A DNA stretch of 64,000 nt from UMGS1649 sp045534225 (GCA_045534225.1 JAZSJJ010000005.1:1-64000), one strand, 5' to 3'; positions 15,378 to 24,466 are shown, counted from the first letter of the stretch. Made by a program: numbers and translations. The notes: a model not told the origin generated them from the letters alone.

Positions 15378-16487
15378 ATGAGTAAAAATAAAATATCTAT
15401 GTTCCAAGTAACAGCTATGTTTATGCTTCTAGTTATAGCACCAATAGTAAGAGGATTTCCTGTAAGAGCGGCAGGTATTGGTGGAAAAGCGGCTTGGGTA
15501 GCGGCTTTAGTTAGTATAATTCCAAACATATTAATTGTACTTATAGTACATAATTTAATGAACAATGTAAAAAGGAAAGATGGAAAAATATTAGAAAGTT
15601 TAACAGATGTATTTGATGCTGTGTTTGGTAAGGTAATAGGAAGTATACTTGCAGTAGTTTATGTAGTTTGGTTAATACTTTGGGCTGCAATAGAAATAAG
15701 ACTTGTAGCAGAAAGACTTACTTCAACTATGTTAATATATACGCCATATAGATTTTTCTTAATTACAATGTTAATTGTAATATTCTTCTTTGTAAGGGGA
15801 AATATAAAAAGCTATGGTAGATTTGCCGAAGTAATGTTAGAACTATTTGGATTAGTTTTAGTATTTATTTGTTTTACTGTACTTCCAAATATAGAGATAA
15901 AAAATTTATGGCCAGTTACAACTTATGACACAAAAAACATACTTTTAGCTAGCACTCAAAGTACAGGACTTTTCAGTATATTTACCTTCTCGATGTTTAT
16001 AGGAAACAAGATAGAAGATAAAGAAAAAATTAAGAAGTTTGGAATAGGAGCAGCAATAGCAACAGGAGTAGTTGGTGCTATTGGAACTGCAATAACAATA
16101 GGAATATTTAGTCCAGAAGTAGTTGCATCTTTATCTCAACCATTCTTTATGGCACTTAAAGTAATTAATGTATTTGGCGTATTAGAAAGAATAGAAGCTA
16201 TATTTATAACTTTCTGGATAGTAGCAGACTTTATGGCAGTATCTTATTGTATACTAATGGCAACAAATATATGCAAGATAAAATGCAAATTAAGTAACAG
16301 AAGAATAACAGTAACACCAATAATGTTAATACTATATATACTTTCAATTATGATAGCTAACAGTTATTTTTCACTTCAAGTATTTTCAGCAGATATATGT
16401 TTAACGTTACATCTTGTGTTTGGCCTAGCAATTCCATTCATTGCATATATTATAGCTAAGACAAGGAAGATGATAGTACAAAGATAA
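15378..16487 (+). CDS. gerAB: Spore germination receptor subunit B (endospore permease family)
   Basis: 369 residues and about ten membrane segments, a member of the GerAB group of APC-type transporters. Recognisable parts are the opening ISMFQVTAMFMLLVIAPIVRG, and PYRFFLITMLIVIFFFVRGN. In the receptor this subunit is thought to bind the germinant in its transporter-like pocket. It is the last gene of the operon A-C-small-B; the classic B. subtilis order is A-B-C, so the order differs. A terminator follows. Confidence 0.93.
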   Translation: MSKNKISMFQVTAMFMLLVIAPIVRGFPVRAAGIGGKAAWVAALVSIIPNILIVLIVHNLMNNVKRKDGKILESLTDVFDAVFGKVIGSILAVVYVVWLILWAAIEIRLVAERLTSTMLIYTPYRFFLITMLIVIFFFVRGNIKSYGRFAEVMLELFGLVLVFICFTVLPNIEIKNLWPVTTYDTKNILLASTQSTGLFSIFTFSMFIGNKIEDKEKIKKFGIGAAIATGVVGAIGTAITIGIFSPEVVASLSQPFFMALKVINVFGVLERIEAIFITFWIVADFMAVSYCILMATNICKIKCKLSNRRITVTPIMLILYILSIMIANSYFSLQVFSADICLTLHLVFGLAIPFIAYIIAKTRKMIVQR

Positions 16488-16500
16488 ATTTATAAAATAG

Positions 16501-16534
16501 AGTAGTAGATATAATAAATCTGCTACTTTTATTT
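16501..16534 (+). terminator. Terminator after the ger operon
   Basis: AGTAGTAGAT and ATCTGCTACT pair with one mismatch around a 7-nt loop, followed by TTTATTTT. Confidence 0.75.
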
Positions 16535-16587
16535 TATTTACACTTATAGTATAATGTAGTCTGGAAGCAAGAGGGATGGAGAATAGC

Positions 16588-17328
16588 ATGTTATTATATA
16601 GAGATTTAGGTGGAATAAAAAATAAAGAAGGCAAGATAATAAAAAATAATATGATTGTAAGAGGGAAAAGTCTATACAAAATAAAAAAGAAAGATATAGA
16701 GCAGATAAAAAAATATAAATTATCTAAAGTAATAGACTTAAGAACAGCAGTAGAAGCAGATGAGAAACCTAATACAATAATAGATAATATAAAATATTTA
16801 CATATGCCAATATTCAAAGAAAAGACAGCAGGTATAACTCACGAAAAGGAAGAGAACAAATTAAAAATGCTAAAGAATATGGTTAGTATAGAAAATCTAT
16901 ATAAGTTGATGGTTACAGATAAATATTCTATAGAGCAACTAAAGAATATAATCCACGAGATAATTAATTCAGATACATATCCGGTACTTTTCCATTGTAC
17001 GGCAGGTAAGGACAGAACTGGTGTAGTTGCGATGCTACTATTAAATATATTAGATGTAGATGAAAAGATAATAATGAACAACTATTTAGAAATAAACAAA
17101 ACACATAAACCTAAAGCAAATTTATTCTATGCATTAATAAATATTCTAATGTGGAATAAAGAATTAGCTATAAAAGCTAGAAGCTATTATATGGTGCATG
17201 AATCATATTTACAAACAGCAATAGAAGCAATAAAAGAAAAATATGGAACAATAGACAACTATATAAAAGAAGCGCTAGGAGTTACAGATGAAATGAAACA
17301 AGCATTTAAGAATAAGGTGTTGGCATAA
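16588..17328 (+). CDS. Tyrosine-protein phosphatase (DSP-like, PTPc family Y_phosphatase3)
   Basis: 246 residues. The P-loop HCTAGKDRTG (Cys137, Arg143) is the CX5R catalytic signature of protein tyrosine phosphatases, in the form found in bacterial and lipid-acting members. An N-terminal RDLGGIKNKEGKII and VIDLRTAVE are typical of this subfamily. The start at 16588 has GGAG 6 nt upstream; the ATG at 16576 would put its ribosome binding site in contact with the start codon. It stands alone between two terminators. The substrate (phosphotyrosine or phosphoinositide) cannot be told. Confidence 0.9.
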   Translation: MLLYRDLGGIKNKEGKIIKNNMIVRGKSLYKIKKKDIEQIKKYKLSKVIDLRTAVEADEKPNTIIDNIKYLHMPIFKEKTAGITHEKEENKLKMLKNMVSIENLYKLMVTDKYSIEQLKNIIHEIINSDTYPVLFHCTAGKDRTGVVAMLLLNILDVDEKIIMNNYLEINKTHKPKANLFYALINILMWNKELAIKARSYYMVHESYLQTAIEAIKEKYGTIDNYIKEALGVTDEMKQAFKNKVLA

Positions 17329-17353
17329 GACCAAGAATATACTTGGTCTTTTT
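17327..17353 (+). terminator. Terminator after the phosphatase gene
   Basis: AAGACCAAG and CTTGGTCTT flank a short A/T-rich loop (the stem uses the stop codon), followed by TTTC. Confidence 0.85.
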
Positions 17354-17377
17354 CTTTGGAAAGTTATGTCAAACTAG

Positions 17378-17406
17378 TTAACAAATAGCCTTAAATATGG
17401 TATAAT
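17378..17406 (+). promoter_or_regulatory. Promoter of the metal ABC transporter operon
   Basis: TTAACA (17378-17383), 17 bp, TATAAT (17401-17406). No Zur or MntR box is obvious by eye. Confidence 0.7.
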
Positions 17407-17424
17407 TAAAGATAGGTGACTTTA

Positions 17425-18342
17425 ATGAAAAAGAATATTGTTATACCAGTCATTCTTGCTATATGGGTAATCATTGTATTAGTTATAGCAAGTATGGTAG
17501 AAACTAAGAGAGATGAAAAATTAAATATTACAACATCATTTTATCCAATGTATGTTGCTACTTTAAATATAACTGATGGAGTAGAAGATGTAGAAGTGAC
17601 TAACCTAACAAAAGGAACAACATCTTGCCTTCACGACTATTCCCTTACTACAGAGGAAATGGTATCTTTAGTAGATAGTGATGCTCTAGTTATAAACGGT
17701 GCAGGGATGGAAGGATTCCTTTCAAATGTTATCTCTAACTATTCTAATTTAGATATAATAGATTCTTCTAAAGGAATAGAGTTAATAGAGATGGAATGCC
17801 ATCATAATCACGATCATAAAGGAGAAGAGGAAGAACATAACTCACATACATTTGTGAGCATATCAAATTATATTAAACAAATAGAAAACATTACAGAAGG
17901 GTTAGTTAGAATAGATAGTAAAAATGCAGAAGCGTATTTAAATAATTCTAGAGAATATATAAAAGAACTTGAAGAATTAAAGAAAGAAATAGAAAATGCA
18001 ATTAAAACTTTACCTAATAAAAATATAGTAACATTCCATGAATCTTTCGATTATTTTGCTTATGAATTTGGACTTAATGTAGTAACTAAAATAGAAAAAG
18101 AACATGGTGAGGCAGCTAGTGCTAGTGAAATAGTACATATAGTAAAAGAAATAAAGGAACATAATGTAAAATGTATATTTGTTGAAACTGGATATAATGT
18201 AAACATAGCAGCTACCGTTGCTAAAGAGGCAGGCGTTAAGATATATGAATTAAATCCAGTAACATCAGGTAAGAATAATAAAGATGAATATATAAAAATA
18301 ATGAGAGAAAACTTAGAAGTTATTAAAGAGGCTTTAAAGTAG
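17425..18342 (+). CDS. znuA: Zinc/manganese ABC transporter substrate-binding protein
   Basis: 305 residues from ATG 17425 (AGGTGA upstream). It is a cluster A-I metal-binding protein (ZnuA/AdcA/TroA type). An N-terminal hydrophobic segment without a lipobox Cys suggests a signal anchor. Metal-ligand regions are visible: CLHDYSL, a His-rich acidic loop (HHNHDHKGEEEEHNSH), FHESFDYFAYEFGL, and FVETGYNVN. The His-rich loop is more typical of zinc than of manganese uptake. znuC and znuB follow in the same operon. Confidence 0.9.
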   Translation: MKKNIVIPVILAIWVIIVLVIASMVETKRDEKLNITTSFYPMYVATLNITDGVEDVEVTNLTKGTTSCLHDYSLTTEEMVSLVDSDALVINGAGMEGFLSNVISNYSNLDIIDSSKGIELIEMECHHNHDHKGEEEEHNSHTFVSISNYIKQIENITEGLVRIDSKNAEAYLNNSREYIKELEELKKEIENAIKTLPNKNIVTFHESFDYFAYEFGLNVVTKIEKEHGEAASASEIVHIVKEIKEHNVKCIFVETGYNVNIAATVAKEAGVKIYELNPVTSGKNNKDEYIKIMRENLEVIKEALK

Positions 18343-18353
18343 GAGGGAAGACG

Positions 18354-19082
18354 TTGGAAAGAAACGATTGTAAACATTGTTGTACAAAAGTAGATAAGCT
18401 AACAGTAAAAATAGAAGATAATACAATACTAGATGAAATATCAATGCATATGCATTGTAACGAAACAACAATGCTAGTTGGTAAGAATGGTGCAGGGAAG
18501 TCTACTTTAGTTAGAGCAATTCTAAATGAAGTGCCATATACAGGTAACATCAGCTTTTCTAGCAAACACAACAATAGTACAAAACTAACAATAGGTTATG
18601 TACCACAAAAAATAGAAATAGAAGCATCACCAATGAGCGTTTATGATTTTATAGCAAGCGTAACAGGTCATGGACCGGTATGCTTCTATAAATCTAAAAA
18701 ACAATATGCTAAAATTCTTGAACACTTAAAAGAATTTGGTGCAGATAGTCTTATAGATAAAAGAATATGTGATCTGTCTGGTGGACAAGTCCAAAGAGTG
18801 TTAATAGCAGCAGCTACAATGCCTTATCCAGAATTGTTAATAATGGACGAGCCTGTATCTGGAATAGATGCTAGCGGTAAGCAAGAGTTCTACAAACTAA
18901 TTGATGAAATAAAGAACACAAAAGATATTGCAATACTAATAATATCTCATGACTTTGAATATGTAAGACAATATGCAGATAAAGTAGTACTAATAAACAA
19001 GAAAGTATTAAAATCTGGAACACCAGAACAAGTACTAACAAGTTCTGAATTTAAGAATGAATTTGGAATGGAGGTAGTATAA
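18354..19082 (+). CDS. znuC: Zinc/manganese ABC transporter ATP-binding protein
   Basis: 242 residues, starting with TTG 8 nt after AGGAGGG. Walker A VGKNGAGKST, signature DLSGGQVQRV, Walker B LLIMDEPVSGID and switch ISHDFEYV are present. The N-terminal peptide has a Cys/His cluster (NDCKHCCTK, residues 3-11) not required of the family; it might bind metal. It partners with the permease that follows after one base. Confidence 0.93.
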   Translation: MERNDCKHCCTKVDKLTVKIEDNTILDEISMHMHCNETTMLVGKNGAGKSTLVRAILNEVPYTGNISFSSKHNNSTKLTIGYVPQKIEIEASPMSVYDFIASVTGHGPVCFYKSKKQYAKILEHLKEFGADSLIDKRICDLSGGQVQRVLIAAATMPYPELLIMDEPVSGIDASGKQEFYKLIDEIKNTKDIAILIISHDFEYVRQYADKVVLINKKVLKSGTPEQVLTSSEFKNEFGMEVV

Positions 19083-19083
19083 T

Positions 19084-19917
19084 ATGGAATTAATATATAG
19101 CATAATAGAATTTATATTACCGTTTAGCTTTATGGAATATGACTTTATGAAAAATGCACTCTTAGCAATATTCATAATTTCGCCATTGTTTGGTCTTGTT
19201 GGAAGTATGATAGTAAACAACAAAATGTCATTCTTCTCAGATGCATTAGGACATTCTGCGTTAACAGGAATAGCAATTGGAGCAATACTTGGAATAAGCA
19301 ATTATTCTTTGTCTATGGTAATCTTTGCAGTAATATTTGCAATACTACTTAACTATATAAAGAACAAAAAGACAGCATCAACAGATACAATAATAAGCGT
19401 ATTTTCATCTGTATCTATTGCACTAGGATTAGTTCTTTTATCTAAATATGGTGGAATAAACAAATATTCACAGTATTTAGTAGGAGATATATTAAGTGTA
19501 ACAGCAAGCGAGATATTAATGCTGTTAATAATGTTAATAATTACAGTGCTTATTTGGTGCAAATTATCTAACAAGTTAATAACTATAAGCACAGATGTAT
19601 CTTTAGCAAGAGCTAAAGGAATAAAGGTACAAGTTATTGAAAATGTATTTGGAGTACTTATTGCAGTACTTGTAATGCTAACTATTAAATGGGTAGGTAT
19701 CCTTTTAATAAACGCACTTTTAATATTACCAGCTGCAGCAGCAAGAAACATTTCAGGAAATATGAGAGAATACACAATATATTCAATATTATTCTCATTA
19801 GTAGCTGGATTTACAGGATTAATTCTTTCATATATATTTGCAGTAGCAACAGGTCCAACTATAGTTGTTATATCTGGAATAATGTATGCAGTAACATTTG
19901 TATTTAGAAAGAAATAG
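19084..19917 (+). CDS. znuB: Zinc/manganese ABC transporter permease (ABC-3 family)
   Basis: 277 residues with about eight membrane segments. The ABC-3 pattern is clear: SFFSDALGHSALTGIAIG, then STDTIISVFSSVSIALG and IKWVGILLINALLILPAAAAR. It forms the membrane channel for ZnuA and ZnuC. It is the last gene of the operon and meets the minus-strand MazF-like pair tail to tail across a bidirectional terminator. Confidence 0.93.
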   Translation: MELIYSIIEFILPFSFMEYDFMKNALLAIFIISPLFGLVGSMIVNNKMSFFSDALGHSALTGIAIGAILGISNYSLSMVIFAVIFAILLNYIKNKKTASTDTIISVFSSVSIALGLVLLSKYGGINKYSQYLVGDILSVTASEILMLLIMLIITVLIWCKLSNKLITISTDVSLARAKGIKVQVIENVFGVLIAVLVMLTIKWVGILLINALLILPAAAARNISGNMREYTIYSILFSLVAGFTGLILSYIFAVATGPTIVVISGIMYAVTFVFRKK

Positions 19918-19956
19918 TAAGAAATTAACATAAAGAAAAAATAACATAAAAATAAG

Positions 19957-19990
19957 CAAAACCGTGTAGGATATATCCTACACGGTTTTG
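19957..19990. terminator. Bidirectional terminator between znuB and the MazF-like pair
   Basis: CAAAACCGTGTAGGAT is followed by its perfect complement ATCCTACACGGTTTTG with a 2-nt loop; the A and T runs at the ends serve both strands. Confidence 0.92.
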
Positions 19991-20029
19991 AGTATGAGTT
20001 TTAGTTTAGAAAAATTGTATTAACAATGT

Positions 20030-21514
20030 TTAACCGTTAACCGCCTTAGCAAAGAGTTTAAGCAGAGAGGTTATAGCGAGTCTGTTGTAAGGAGCAAGTG
20101 TTGCGTTAGAAGCTACCCAACTTCTGAAGACTTCCTTAAGCCCATCCTTTACGGTATCTTCGGTGAGTTCAGAATTTGTTTTCATAACTTCAGCGATGAT
20201 ATTTTCGTAAGTGATACGCTTAATAGAAGTAGAAGCGAGGAAGGCTTCGTTAATAAGCGGATTGTCCGTGGGCAGACCGATTGCAGTGAGGAAGTTGCGA
20301 GTGTTCGCAAGAATGGAACCGCCTACTTCAATATCCTTCAAGGCATCTCCTACTACTGTAAGAAGAACGTCTTCTGCAGTTTGTCCCTTGGGAAGAGTAG
20401 AAGATACTACCTCATTAGTAGACTTATTTGAAGAACCCTCTTCTGTAGATGCTGTTTCATCAGTTTCAGGCTCATCTGTGAAAATCATTTCCGGTTCGCT
20501 GTCATCGATATCCTCGAAGAGATGTGCAAAGTTTGCACTGTAATCTCTTGCCTTGGGAAGCAAGGTTACCAGATTGTACAAGAAGTTCGGCTTAGCCTTA
20601 CCAACAACCGATTGAAGTCTTTCTGCACGAAGGTAGCGACCTTTGTCAAGAAGCGCTGTGCCGCCATAGTACTGCTCGTAGTAGTAATCTACATCGATAT
20701 CTCTGTGGAAGGTAATGTATACCTTTGCATCGATATCTTCGAGTGCCTTGGTAATTGGAACAACGTATACCATCTTATCTGCGGTGATATCGAGTACGAT
20801 ACCAAGAACGTGGCTGCCGTTGATTTCGCGTGGAAGATGTGTACCAAAGTAACAGTCGACAACATCGCCGATAGAAAATTCGATGATGTTAGGATCAGTG
20901 AACTTGAGGCTCATCTCGCGGATTGCAGTCCAGATATGGTTTACGATTTCTTTCTCGCTACCACACTGCTTGTACATTGCCCAATAGGCAGTGCGAAGCA
21001 ACTTGTTCATTGCTGCTTCAATAGCAGGATTCTGGAACTCAATCTTCTTTACAATGAGATCCTCCGCAGTTTGCGGTCCAACCTCTACAGGTGGGGTGTT
21101 TGTTACAGCGTCTGCAGGAGCGCCGGTTTCTGTTGCTTCGCCATTAGATTCAGGCGGGAATTCTTCAACAGAAACAATTTCGGTTTCGTTGGCAACTTCT
21201 GCTTGGTATTCTTGGACAGGAACATCGCTTTCTTCGGGAGATTCCTCTGAGAATTCTGTAACAGAAACTACAACGCGTTCTTCGATAGCTTCTTCATCTT
21301 CTACGAGGTTGTCTACCTCTACACCAAGAAGTACGTAGTACTCGTTGATGAGGTCGATAACGGAATCGATAAGTTCATCATGAACGTTTTCGACAGTTAC
21401 GAAACCGTTTTCTACATCGAGGTAGATTCTACAGCGGATTTTTGTAACCGCTTTAAGAAGTGAAGATATGTTTCCATCTTTGGGGCCATTTACTTTAAAA
21501 GTGAGTCTATTCAT
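20030..21514 (-). CDS. Large protein with divergent MazF/PemK-like domain (second of pair)
   Basis: 494 residues. N-terminal domain (residues 1-69) resembles that of the upstream paralogue; an acidic Ser/Thr/Pro/Glu linker follows (70-150), then a helical stretch, then a barrel-like region (about 213-320) with FSIGDVVDCYFG, LGIVLDITADKMVYVVPITK. This matches the spacing of MazF (GDVY...RPVLVIQND...IT), but the catalytic Arg is replaced (SHVLGIV) while a Thr remains near 255. A C-terminal helical domain (about 400-494) again resembles the paralogue. Its ATG overlaps the end of that gene by 8 bases with GGAG upstream, so translation is coupled. G+C is high: 28 of 60 in 20041-20100. Function unknown. 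Confidence 0.75.
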   Translation of the reverse strand: MNRLTFKVNGPKDGNISSLLKAVTKIRCRIYLDVENGFVTVENVHDELIDSVIDLINEYYVLLGVEVDNLVEDEEAIEERVVVSVTEFSEESPEESDVPVQEYQAEVANETEIVSVEEFPPESNGEATETGAPADAVTNTPPVEVGPQTAEDLIVKKIEFQNPAIEAAMNKLLRTAYWAMYKQCGSEKEIVNHIWTAIREMSLKFTDPNIIEFSIGDVVDCYFGTHLPREINGSHVLGIVLDITADKMVYVVPITKALEDIDAKVYITFHRDIDVDYYYEQYYGGTALLDKGRYLRAERLQSVVGKAKPNFLYNLVTLLPKARDYSANFAHLFEDIDDSEPEMIFTDEPETDETASTEEGSSNKSTNEVVSSTLPKGQTAEDVLLTVVGDALKDIEVGGSILANTRNFLTAIGLPTDNPLINEAFLASTSIKRITYENIIAEVMKTNSELTEDTVKDGLKEVFRSWVASNATLAPYNRLAITSLLKLFAKAVNG

Positions 21515-22979
21515 TAACTAATTCTCCTTTGGTCTTTATTAAGTTGTTGATTAAGCGAATGAAATCGCTCGTGGGAGCCTTTTTCATCTTGAAGTTTTCC
21601 TTAACTCTTGCTACGATAAGTCTTTGAATTTCAGAAGGCTCAATACTAGTATTGTTTTTGTGAACAAACGAGCTAAGCGTTTCCAAATTGTAATACTCAC
21701 ATACAAGACTTCTAAAGATAGCTTGACTTAAGAAATCTACGCCACGCCTTGCGAGATCAAAACCAAAAATTTCAAGCAGAATCTTAATCTTTTCTTGATT
21801 AGACATAGCATCGCTACAAATGTTATATACATCTGTAAGATTTGCAAACTTTAAGAGCTCGCGTTGAACTTCGTTAAGTTCTTCGATACTTTGTACTACA
21901 GGAACAGGTTTAGGAGGTTCTTGCTTAATTTTTGAGATTTGTTTTTCACGAGGATCGTAATCCGAGTCTTTCCTAAAAGTACTCTTTTTCTTCTTTTTAG
22001 GAGTAGGTGTAGAAGTTGCAGGTTGCACCTTAGGTGTTGCTACAGGCATTGCGGGTTGTACTGCAGGTTTGCTTGTAATTACAGGTTTTGTTTCCTTAAC
22101 AGGCGCGATAGCTTCCGAGGCCTCATCTTTTTCTTCAGTTGTAAGACTTAAAGAAGTACAAATGAAACTTGAAAGTTCGTCCATAAAGGAATCTGTCATT
22201 GTACCCAAATACTGCATAAAGCGAGTCTTGTCTACTGTTTGGATTTGCTCTGCAAGAGCAGTACTGTAACCAGAAGTAAGACCGGGATGAGCCTTGGTAT
22301 AATCCGCCATTGTTTCTTCTGTGAATTTGAAAGTGAAATGGGTAGGAAGATACTTGGGCTTATACCTTGTGGTGAAAGGAATTACAATTGTGGTAGGAGA
22401 GTATTTATTACCCTTATCGTTTTGGATAACAATAACAGGTCTAATACCTCCTTGCTCAGAGCCAACTGCATCGCCTAAATCACAACGATATACTTCGCCA
22501 CGTTTTACTATCCTTACTTTACGAGAAGATTCGGGAGTTTTGACTACAACTTCATCTGTTTCCGCGTTCACTGTCTCAACGATTTCTGATTCGTCAGTGG
22601 TTTCTGTCACTTCTTCGGTGTTTTCAACCGCGCTAGGCGCTGTGCTATCTTCGTTGATGCTTTCTAAAGCAGGAGAATCTTCCTTTACAGGAGCTTCTAC
22701 TACTTGTTTGGGTTTGGTTACTTTAGCTATAAACATTGGTGTGTGTTTTAATCTGTTGCTAGAATAATTGGTAAAGTTTGTTTCGCTAGTATAGTTCTGT
22801 ACACCAACAACAGTTACCATACTAGACAAGGTGTTTAAGAGTTCATCGGGTAATGTGCCATCGAGGTAAATGGTGTCTCCATCAATACGTGCTTTGATTT
22901 TATACTTCACAAGCACTTTAGAGATTTCGCAAACATTTACATCCTTTGAAAGTAATAGTAACAAAATCTGTTCCTCCAT
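21507..22979 (-). CDS. Large fusion protein with MazF/PemK endoribonuclease domain (first of pair)
   Basis: 490 residues. Residues about 157-280 are a MazF toxin domain, close to B. subtilis MazF: IVKRGEVYRCDL, VGSEQGGIRPVIVIQND, SPTTIVIPFT, LAEQIQTVDKTR. The residues matching the catalytic Arg25 and Thr48 are present (Arg180, Thr203). It is preceded by a domain of about 60 residues and an acidic linker, and followed by a Lys/Pro linker and a helical C-terminal domain. MazF proteins are normally about 115 residues, so this is a large fusion. No MazE-like antitoxin is adjacent. The ATG at 22979 has no good ribosome binding site; a TTG at 22964 with GGAGG 8 nt upstream may be the true start. 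Confidence 0.82.
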   Translation of the reverse strand: MEEQILLLLLSKDVNVCEISKVLVKYKIKARIDGDTIYLDGTLPDELLNTLSSMVTVVGVQNYTSETNFTNYSSNRLKHTPMFIAKVTKPKQVVEAPVKEDSPALESINEDSTAPSAVENTEEVTETTDESEIVETVNAETDEVVVKTPESSRKVRIVKRGEVYRCDLGDAVGSEQGGIRPVIVIQNDKGNKYSPTTIVIPFTTRYKPKYLPTHFTFKFTEETMADYTKAHPGLTSGYSTALAEQIQTVDKTRFMQYLGTMTDSFMDELSSFICTSLSLTTEEKDEASEAIAPVKETKPVITSKPAVQPAMPVATPKVQPATSTPTPKKKKKSTFRKDSDYDPREKQISKIKQEPPKPVPVVQSIEELNEVQRELLKFANLTDVYNICSDAMSNQEKIKILLEIFGFDLARRGVDFLSQAIFRSLVCEYYNLETLSSFVHKNNTSIEPSEIQRLIVARVKENFKMKKAPTSDFIRLINNLIKTKGELVNE

Positions 22980-23059
22980 GAGTTTATTTGGATTTTGGCG
23001 CGTAATATCTTTATGCTACAACATAATATTTTTTCTCCTTTTAATATATATTTTTTGCC

Positions 23060-23080
23060 GTCTAGTATAGTAAACTAGAC
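23060..23080. promoter_or_regulatory. Perfect inverted repeat in the leader of the MazF-like operon
   Basis: GTCTAGT and ACTAGAC (7 bp each) flank a 7-nt centre. It lies about 15-35 nt after the predicted transcription start, so it could be a repressor operator or an RNA hairpin. Confidence 0.45.
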
Positions 23081-23101
23081 CATAAACAAAATTGCTTAAA
23101 C

Positions 23102-23130
23102 ATTATATCACAAAGTTATGTAAAATACAA
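23102..23130 (-). promoter_or_regulatory. Promoter of the MazF-like pair
   Basis: On the minus strand, TTGTAT (23125-23130), 17 bp, then an extended TGTGATATAAT -10 (23102-23112). The leader to the ATG is about 115 nt. Confidence 0.65.
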
Positions 23131-23131
23131 T

Positions 23132-23160
23132 AAAAACGCATACATTAAAGTATGCGTTTA
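23132..23160 (-). terminator. Terminator of tyrS
   Basis: AAACGCATAC and GTATGCGTTT enclose a 6-nt loop; on the minus strand a T run follows. Confidence 0.85.
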
Positions 23161-23181
23161 AAATCTCATATATATATTTTA

Positions 23182-24414
23182 TTATTTTATTATTAACTTA
23201 ATGAACACTTTTTTACCTTTTTTAAGGACAACATATCCTTTTTCAAAGTCTTCTAAAGTTAATTTTTTGAATATATCAGTAACCTTTTCATCATCTAGTG
23301 AAACACCACCACCAGCGATTAATGTTTTACCTTCGCCTTTAGATTTAGCAACGTTTGCAACAACCATAACATCTAATAATCCTATAGCTCCATCTACAAA
23401 TGATGCTTTATCTAATTCAACAGTTGGCATATTGTCTGCATTTTGTCTGTTTTCAAATAACTCTTCTGCAGTTTGTTTAGCTTTTAATGCTTCTTCTTCG
23501 CCGTGAATAAGTTTAGTTATTTCAAATGCAGCTATCTTTTTAGCTTCGTTGATGTGCTCGTCTTTTAAGCTAGATAATCTATTAACTTCATTCATTGGAA
23601 GGTAAGTTAAAGATCTAAGTACTTGGTTAACTGATGCGTCTTCAATGTTTCTCCAGTATTGGTAGAACTCGTATGGAGTAGTTTTTTCTGGGTCTAACCA
23701 TAAAGCACCTTTAACTGTTTTACCCATCTTAGTACCATCTGAGTTAAGTAGAAGCGGGCAAGTTACACAGAAGCTTCCGCTTTTATGTATCTTTCTAATT
23801 AGGTCTACACCTGCTAGCATATTAGACCATTGGTCATCGCCACCAATTTGTACTCTACAATTTTCTGTTTCAAATAACTTTAAGAAATCATAGCTTTGCA
23901 TTAACATGTAGTTAAGCTCAAAGAATGTAAGACCTTTTTCCATTCTCATCTTGAAGCATTCAGCATCAAGCATTCTATTTACATTAAAATGAACTCCATA
24001 AGTACGAATGAAATCCATATAGTTTAGATTTAATATCCAGTCAGCGTTGTTAACTATTATTGCACCGTTTTCTCCTTCAAAAGAAACGAATTTGCTAACT
24101 TGTTTTTTAATTTTCTCCACATTGTTATCTATGTCTTCTTTTGTTAACATTTTTCTCATATCAGACTTGCCAGATGGATCGCCTATTAAAGCAGTACCAC
24201 CACCCATTAAAAGTATTGGTCTATGACCATGCTTTTGGAAGTATGACATAATCATTAAAGGCATAAAGTGACCAATGTGAATACTGTCAGCAGTTGGATC
24301 GATGCCTAGATATACTGAAAACTTCTCCTCCTTTGCTAATTTTTCAAATTCATCCTCGAAAGCTATTTGCTTTATAAGGTCACGAGATTTTAATTCTTCG
24401 TAAACTGTATTCAA
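23182..24414 (-). CDS. tyrS: Tyrosyl-tRNA synthetase
   Basis: 410 residues. Class I signatures are present: the HIGH-type HIGHF in DSIHIGHFMPLM, the KMSKS-type GTKMGKTVKGAL, and the tyrosine-binding LNYMLMQSYDF. A C-terminal S4-type RNA-binding domain follows. The TTG at 24414 is the likely start: AAAGGAGTGAT lies 4 nt upstream, and the longer reading frame would translate that site. No T-box leader is present; the region up to the divergent promoter is too short for one. Confidence 0.96.
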   Translation of the reverse strand: MNTVYEELKSRDLIKQIAFEDEFEKLAKEEKFSVYLGIDPTADSIHIGHFMPLMIMSYFQKHGHRPILLMGGGTALIGDPSGKSDMRKMLTKEDIDNNVEKIKKQVSKFVSFEGENGAIIVNNADWILNLNYMDFIRTYGVHFNVNRMLDAECFKMRMEKGLTFFELNYMLMQSYDFLKLFETENCRVQIGGDDQWSNMLAGVDLIRKIHKSGSFCVTCPLLLNSDGTKMGKTVKGALWLDPEKTTPYEFYQYWRNIEDASVNQVLRSLTYLPMNEVNRLSSLKDEHINEAKKIAAFEITKLIHGEEEALKAKQTAEELFENRQNADNMPTVELDKASFVDGAIGLLDVMVVANVAKSKGEGKTLIAGGGVSLDDEKVTDIFKKLTLEDFEKGYVVLKKGKKVFIKLIIK

Positions 24415-24466
24415 ATGTATCACTCCTTTCATATAATTGTACATATCTGTAACAATTTACTTAAAG

